Assembly: GCA_963514095.1 (NCBI GenBank)
Contig: OY741267.1
Location: 29,572,856 to 29,636,855 of the forward strand
Direction: 5' to 3'
DNA length: 64,000 nucleotides
From: Eutrigla gurnardus
Lineage: Eukaryota; Chordata; Actinopteri; Perciformes; Triglidae
Positions 59,590-64,000 of this stretch are shown one piece after another. Below the pieces are notes generated by a model. That model was not told the DNA's origin. It did not search any database and saw only the letters and a program-made list of their open reading frames with translations. The position numbers and the translations under genes were made by a program. How positions within the stretch are numbered: position 1 is the stretch's first letter; each line of letters starts with the position of its first letter.

Positions 59590-59910
59590 CATTTCCTCCC
59601 CAGTGAACCATCCATCCATTCTCAGTAACTTTTTTCTCGGTCCAACTTACAGTGGCAACAGACTAAACAGAGTAGGCCAAATTGTGCGTTGCCCCGACCA
59701 CATCTTCCAGTCCCCGCTGTGCTCTCAGGCTATTAGGTGAATATCAGATCTCTGGCGTGTTCTGGGTTCTCCCAGAGGTCTCCCTTTAATCTTCCAGTTG
59801 GACTTGCCTGGTATGTCTACAGGCATACTCGGGAGGTAACCACTGGGGGGGAAATCTGCCAGCTCCACTCTGAGCTCCTGGAACCCCCGAGGTATACGGG
59901 ACTCACTGGT
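59590..59910 (+). mobile_element. possible decayed non-LTR retrotransposon fragment
   Basis: Words such as CTCTGGCGTGTTCTGGGTTC, CTTCCAGTTGGACTTGCCTG and TCCACTCTGAGCTCCTGGAA resemble a degraded Rex1/CR1-like fish LINE segment as I remember it. No intact reverse-transcriptase frame. Low certainty. Confidence 0.35.
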
Positions 59911-62489
59911 AGCTCTTTAAGGGCTGGTAAGAGTCCAGAACCACCAACTGATGTTCGAGGGCATGCTCTACCTCCTGCAGCAGCTATTTGAGAACATGTT
60001 AATTACTATATCAAGGACTACGAATGCTTTAGAGCCCAGAACCATCCTCAGGTGCAGTGGTTTTGGATTTATGAGTCTGATCTTGAATTTTCATAGAGTT
60101 TGGCACAATCTGATTTCCAATACAGCAGAATGGCGCCATCGACTGGGTTGGTTTCCTTGATGTGTTTCAGGAGGTTAAAGGTTCACAGGTGGGAAAGGTA
60201 GAACGCAGATAACCCTGCACCTACCTGGCTGCATGCACCCCACTGGGAGGGCGCCACAGCAGGGACAGACAGTCAGCCCGTTGCTGGAAAACATGTGCTG
60301 GAAGCGGGATATAGACCCAGACCCAGAATGATGAAAGTATCGCTATGACGATAACACAATCGGATGGAAGACAAGATTACTACTTGCTGCTGTACATTGT
60401 TAAAATCCGAACAGTTGAATCCAAAGTCTGACTGAAACGAAAAGGGACTACTCTGGAAAGTTCATTCACTAAACCAGCAGGCTTTCTGTCTTATTCAAAC
60501 TCAGCAGAAGCTGTGATCCGACCATAAATATCATACCTTATCATATCATATATATCGTATCTTAAAAAGACAGGTACATGGTTGTGTGATAGATTTGAAC
60601 ACATTCACTGATGCCAGTGCTGGTTCAGAAACATGGTTAGTGATGAGATGAGGTTTTGAGAGCAAACTATACCTGCTGTACTACATGTTCCCACGGTAAC
60701 CACCGCTTCAACCCATTTCTGACACCTTTTTCTTTATGGACATGTAAACGTAGCCAATGATTCACCAAGTACTATGGCCCACAGACCGACCTCCCTTGAA
60801 CTCCCCGAACCCGCTTTCCTATCAAAAGGAAAAACACTCGTGGACTCACGTGGAGGAGAGGGAAAAAGGCAAACCCGACACTCCCGACTGTTCTCAGAGC
60901 GCTGCCAGTGAGAGGGGCGAGCAGGGTGCAGGAGGGGAGCGATGATAAAATGTCTGCTATTAAAAGAATGATACAGATAATTGGTAGGAAGTGAAAAGCA
61001 AACAAATGGCTGTCTGACATATCAGTGTTTTATAATGTTCTGAAGACAGAAACGGCCGACGCCAAGAGGTGAAATATTTATGTTAGCGCGGCGTGGGGTT
61101 GGCTGCTGCCGTCACTGCTTTGTACGTCTCTATAACGCCGATCTGAAGGGAGTTACTGTATGATGGCAACACACAAACCAGTTGGCCTTTTAATTACCCA
61201 CGTGGGACCGAAGGGTACGCAGCCAATTCTGGCTGGTTTAATGCTCTTCACGGGTCGGTGCGTTTCTGCTGAGGTATTCGCTGCCTGGTAGGGAATGTAA
61301 ATAATAATTAGCCTCGACGTGAGCCCTGACCTCAACATTAACCTCATGTGGGCGAAGGGAGGGGTCCACTCATTTTAACTTCCAACGAAAGACTTGACAC
61401 GGAATGGATATGACCACCACAAAGCTGGGAAATGTGCAAGATTCAAACGAAACTGACGACAGGCTCAACAAGTCTGCATAATGCACGACGGCCCCAAAGA
61501 CCGTAAAGGTAACTCAAAGATTTACGTACTAGCAGCGATTTTGGGGCGAGGCATCTGGTGCAATAGCTGGTAAAGTATTTACTCAGAAACAGAACGATTA
61601 AATAGATTTATTTATGCCACGGCAGTTTAGTTTGGGAAAGGCATGGGGATTCGTCAAGTGGGGAGTGCTTTGAAGTGCAGGGAGAACTGCAGAAATCTTC
61701 TCAGCAGCTGCTCTCTCTCCCCCCGTGCAGGTTAGGTAGAGCCCCGAGTCTTTGAAACGACTCCATCAGCCCGTCGGAGAAAGCCAAGAGTATCTTTGGC
61801 GCTCAGCACTTATTTTCATATTGCTGGCACTTCAGGAAAGCCCTCAAGGTTTTGCCTAAAACATTAAAAAGGGGTTTTCATCATGACGTGTTTGAGATTC
61901 TATGTAACTTTAAATTCCACAAATTTGCGTGCCGCTTCTACACTTTCGCCAGAAAGACTCCCACGCTGGCCAACGCGTCGCTTACACAACAGTATGAGGG
62001 ATTCTAAGTAAGGTGAAGCATACCTGAACGGTCATCAAATGACATCTGTCCGTCTGCTCTATCGATCCTTGTTTGGAATAAAAGCTCAGCTAAGTAAGAT
62101 GTAAGAGCAAAGCTCTCTCGCTTAATTACATTCAATGACTCTCCGTCACGCTGTTTATCACGGGACGCCAAAAGAAACGACTTTCACTCCACGACTTCAA
62201 AAAGGCTCCAAAAGGCCATTTCTACGTCTCAGATGGTTTACGGGTGGATTCAATGTGCCACGATGGAGTTCAGATTTTAAACAAATGATACGCCGCCATC
62301 CAAATGACCACGATGGCAAGCATCACGTCACCACAGCGTTCGCCCTTTGCCTCTGCTAGCTTCGAAGGAGGATGACAGTGGAGACGCTTATCAGAATGAG
62401 TTCAATGAGATGAAGCCAACACCAATTTCTGAACCCAGCTGACCAATCTGACAACGTTTAGCCTCTGTGGATGGTTATTTTCTGAGGTT

Positions 62490-62700
62490 CTGGGCCCAGT
62501 TTTTCAAAAAGTCTAATACGGATTTGGAAATCCCAATTTTTGATCCAGGATCAGGTAATCTGTATTAGTTTTGTGCTGGTTTTTCAAAGCAACATTGGAT
62601 TGGATCACGCTGATCCAGATTCAGACATTTCAAGATTACCAAATCCAGATAACAGGTGCTCTGAATTGGACTACATATCACAGTGTCACCTACTAGCTAT
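62490..62700. repeat. possible teleost interspersed repeat with GATCCA words
   Basis: CCCAGTTTTTCAAAAAGTC and repeated ATTGGATTGGATCACG / GATCCAGATT words suggest a dispersed fish element followed by the AAC tract. Ends were not resolved. Confidence 0.4.
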
Positions 62701-62701
62701 G

Positions 62702-62703
<2 letters not shown>

Positions 62704-62734
<31 letters not shown>
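62704..62734. repeat. (AAC)n microsatellite
   Basis: About ten AAC units. Confidence 0.95.
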
Positions 62735-63763
62735 GGTAGCGCGGGGTCACCTGACTAAAGAGTCAGCTCAACTCAAAACAATACAATAAATATTTCCTTC
62801 ATTTTACTGTAATTTTTACAGTCTGACTCGTTATCTGGACAACAAACAAAAATAAATCATGTTGTGAATACTTTCAATATCTTTGAAATAAGAAAAGAAT
62901 GAAATAAAAATAAAAAGACAGATAAATATCCAGAAAAACAACAAAATAGAACATTATAGAAAATACACAATTTATATTTGTTCTGCAATTGTTAGGAACT
63001 ACTTTTGATTTCTTCATCTCTGACTGTGAAAAATGTAATTTAAAAAAATATATAAACATTTATTTTTTGTTGTAACATGACTTCTGTTTGTGGAATTATT
63101 TTGTGAGGATAAATCTTTTTTTTTATCTTACTATATTGAAATGTGGCCTTATAATGTTTGCTGTATTTACTTCATATCCCTGTACCAGGTTAAACAAACA
63201 TTGTTCAAAATATAAATAAAAATGAATATACTGCATGATACAATATTATTGAATACAGAGGATAAAAAAAACATTTTTTTATTTATTTATGTAGGGAGAC
63301 ATATGATTAATGATCATCTTTTTTAAGATTATTTGATTGTTTGCCACTTAAAAAAAGATGTTCACAAAAAAGAAAGATGTGTTTTATCTGTGATGCAATT
63401 AAAAGATTTGTTTCCTGACAACATGTAAAGTGTTAACAGTATGTTTGAGTGCCATTTTCAGGATTTTTATGCATATTTTGATGATTATGGGGATAATATC
63501 GTAAATAATTTTGGCCAGGAAAATCATAACATGAACTGTTCATATTGTCCCGTAGTCTCAGTTAGCTCCTCACTTGTGGAGTCCAACATCCTGCAGTCCA
63601 TTTAATTAGTTTCCTGGTCATTTGTTCCAAACTACTTCATTGGATGACAACTGCCACTTACTGAAAATCTCTTTTCTGGGAAGTTTTTTTTTTCTTTTTC
63701 CGTCAAATTATCGCATTGACCATTAACACTGTTTTTTTGTTTTGTTTTGGAACTGGTGTCTAG

Positions 63764-63862
63764 CCTTTCGGAGGGGACGGCTGGTGCGACACCATCAACA
63801 ACCGGGCCTACTGCCAGTACGATGGCGGAGACTGCTGCCCGTCCACACTCTCCACCAGAAAG
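63764..63862 (+). CDS. pappa2: pappa2 coding exon 26: LNR3
   Basis: Residues 1730-1762. PFGGDGWCDTINNRAYCQYD and GGDCC form the third Lin12/Notch repeat with the Cys and Asp pattern intact. LNR3 acts together with LNR1-2 at the far end of the protein to set IGFBP specificity (known for PAPP-A). STLSTRK at the end matches PAPP-A2. Acceptor GTGTCTAG, donor GTACAC, phase 0; the remaining exon is outside the window. Confidence 0.95.
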
Positions 63863-64000
63863 GTACACAAACAAGACATTTCCAGCGCTACGCCTCCCGT
63901 CTGCCCTATTTACGTAGGAAGCCAAGGATTGATTTCCATCACTTTCACACCATCTGTTTTTTGTTTTAATAACAAAAAAATATATTTACGGCGGATTCTT

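Larger units (their letters stand above)
56327..63763 (+). other. intron 25
   Basis: A 7.4-kb intron. It holds an inverted copy of a teleost interspersed repeat (about 56960-57290), a 153-codon open frame of unknown origin (57449-57910), a possible decayed non-LTR fragment (about 59590-59910), a repeat starting near 62490 and an AAC tract (62704-62734). The rest is AT-rich, unique-looking sequence. Confidence 0.65.

Overview
The window holds one recognisable gene on the + strand: most of a fish pappalysin-2 gene (pappa2), a large secreted zinc metalloprotease of the IGF system. Very long introns, GT-AG junctions, abundant CA/GA microsatellites and teleost-type transposon remnants point to a ray-finned fish, probably a percomorph. 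That placement is inference. I saw no bacterial, viral or CRISPR content and no second gene.

Layout: 1-4403 is 5' flank and probable 5' UTR, rich in microsatellites. Coding exon 1 (4404-5391) carries the signal peptide, a long Arg/Pro/Ser-rich pro-region and the start of the laminin-G-like module. Exons 2-3 finish that module. Exon 4 (10277-10875) holds two Lin12/Notch repeats (LNR1-2) inside the protease. Exons 5-8 (22397-26477) hold the catalytic core, with the zinc motif HEMGHILGLYH in exon 6 and the Met-turn in exon 7. Exons 9-17 encode the central region, and exons 18-25 the complement-control (CCP) modules. Exon 26 (63764-63862) encodes the third LNR. The last short C-terminal exon and the 3' UTR lie beyond the right edge. 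The 26 exons total 5286 nt, exactly 1762 codons, with every intron phase compatible; human PAPP-A2 is about 1790 residues. The choice of PAPPA2 over PAPPA rests on residues typical of PAPP-A2, such as GWCDTINNRAYC in LNR3, the GPPDVEQPCEPSLQAW stretch and a long exon 1 pro-region.

Introns: intron 4 (11.5 kb) contains a cluster of hAT-type non-autonomous transposons, one inserted inside another, each with an exact 8-bp target-site duplication, plus three copies of a repeat family I cannot name. Intron 11 carries a minisatellite of about 46 copies of a 21-bp unit (33761-34732), open in several frames but not a gene. Intron 13 carries a 167-bp unit repeated four times beside a TTAA-ended inverted-repeat element. 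Intron 19 holds a second copy, in opposite orientation, of a hAT-type element from intron 4.

The gene product is expected to be secreted and to cut IGF-binding proteins (chiefly IGFBP-5 and IGFBP-3), freeing IGF. I found no new biological system. The most notable items are the nested transposons and the tandem repeats.
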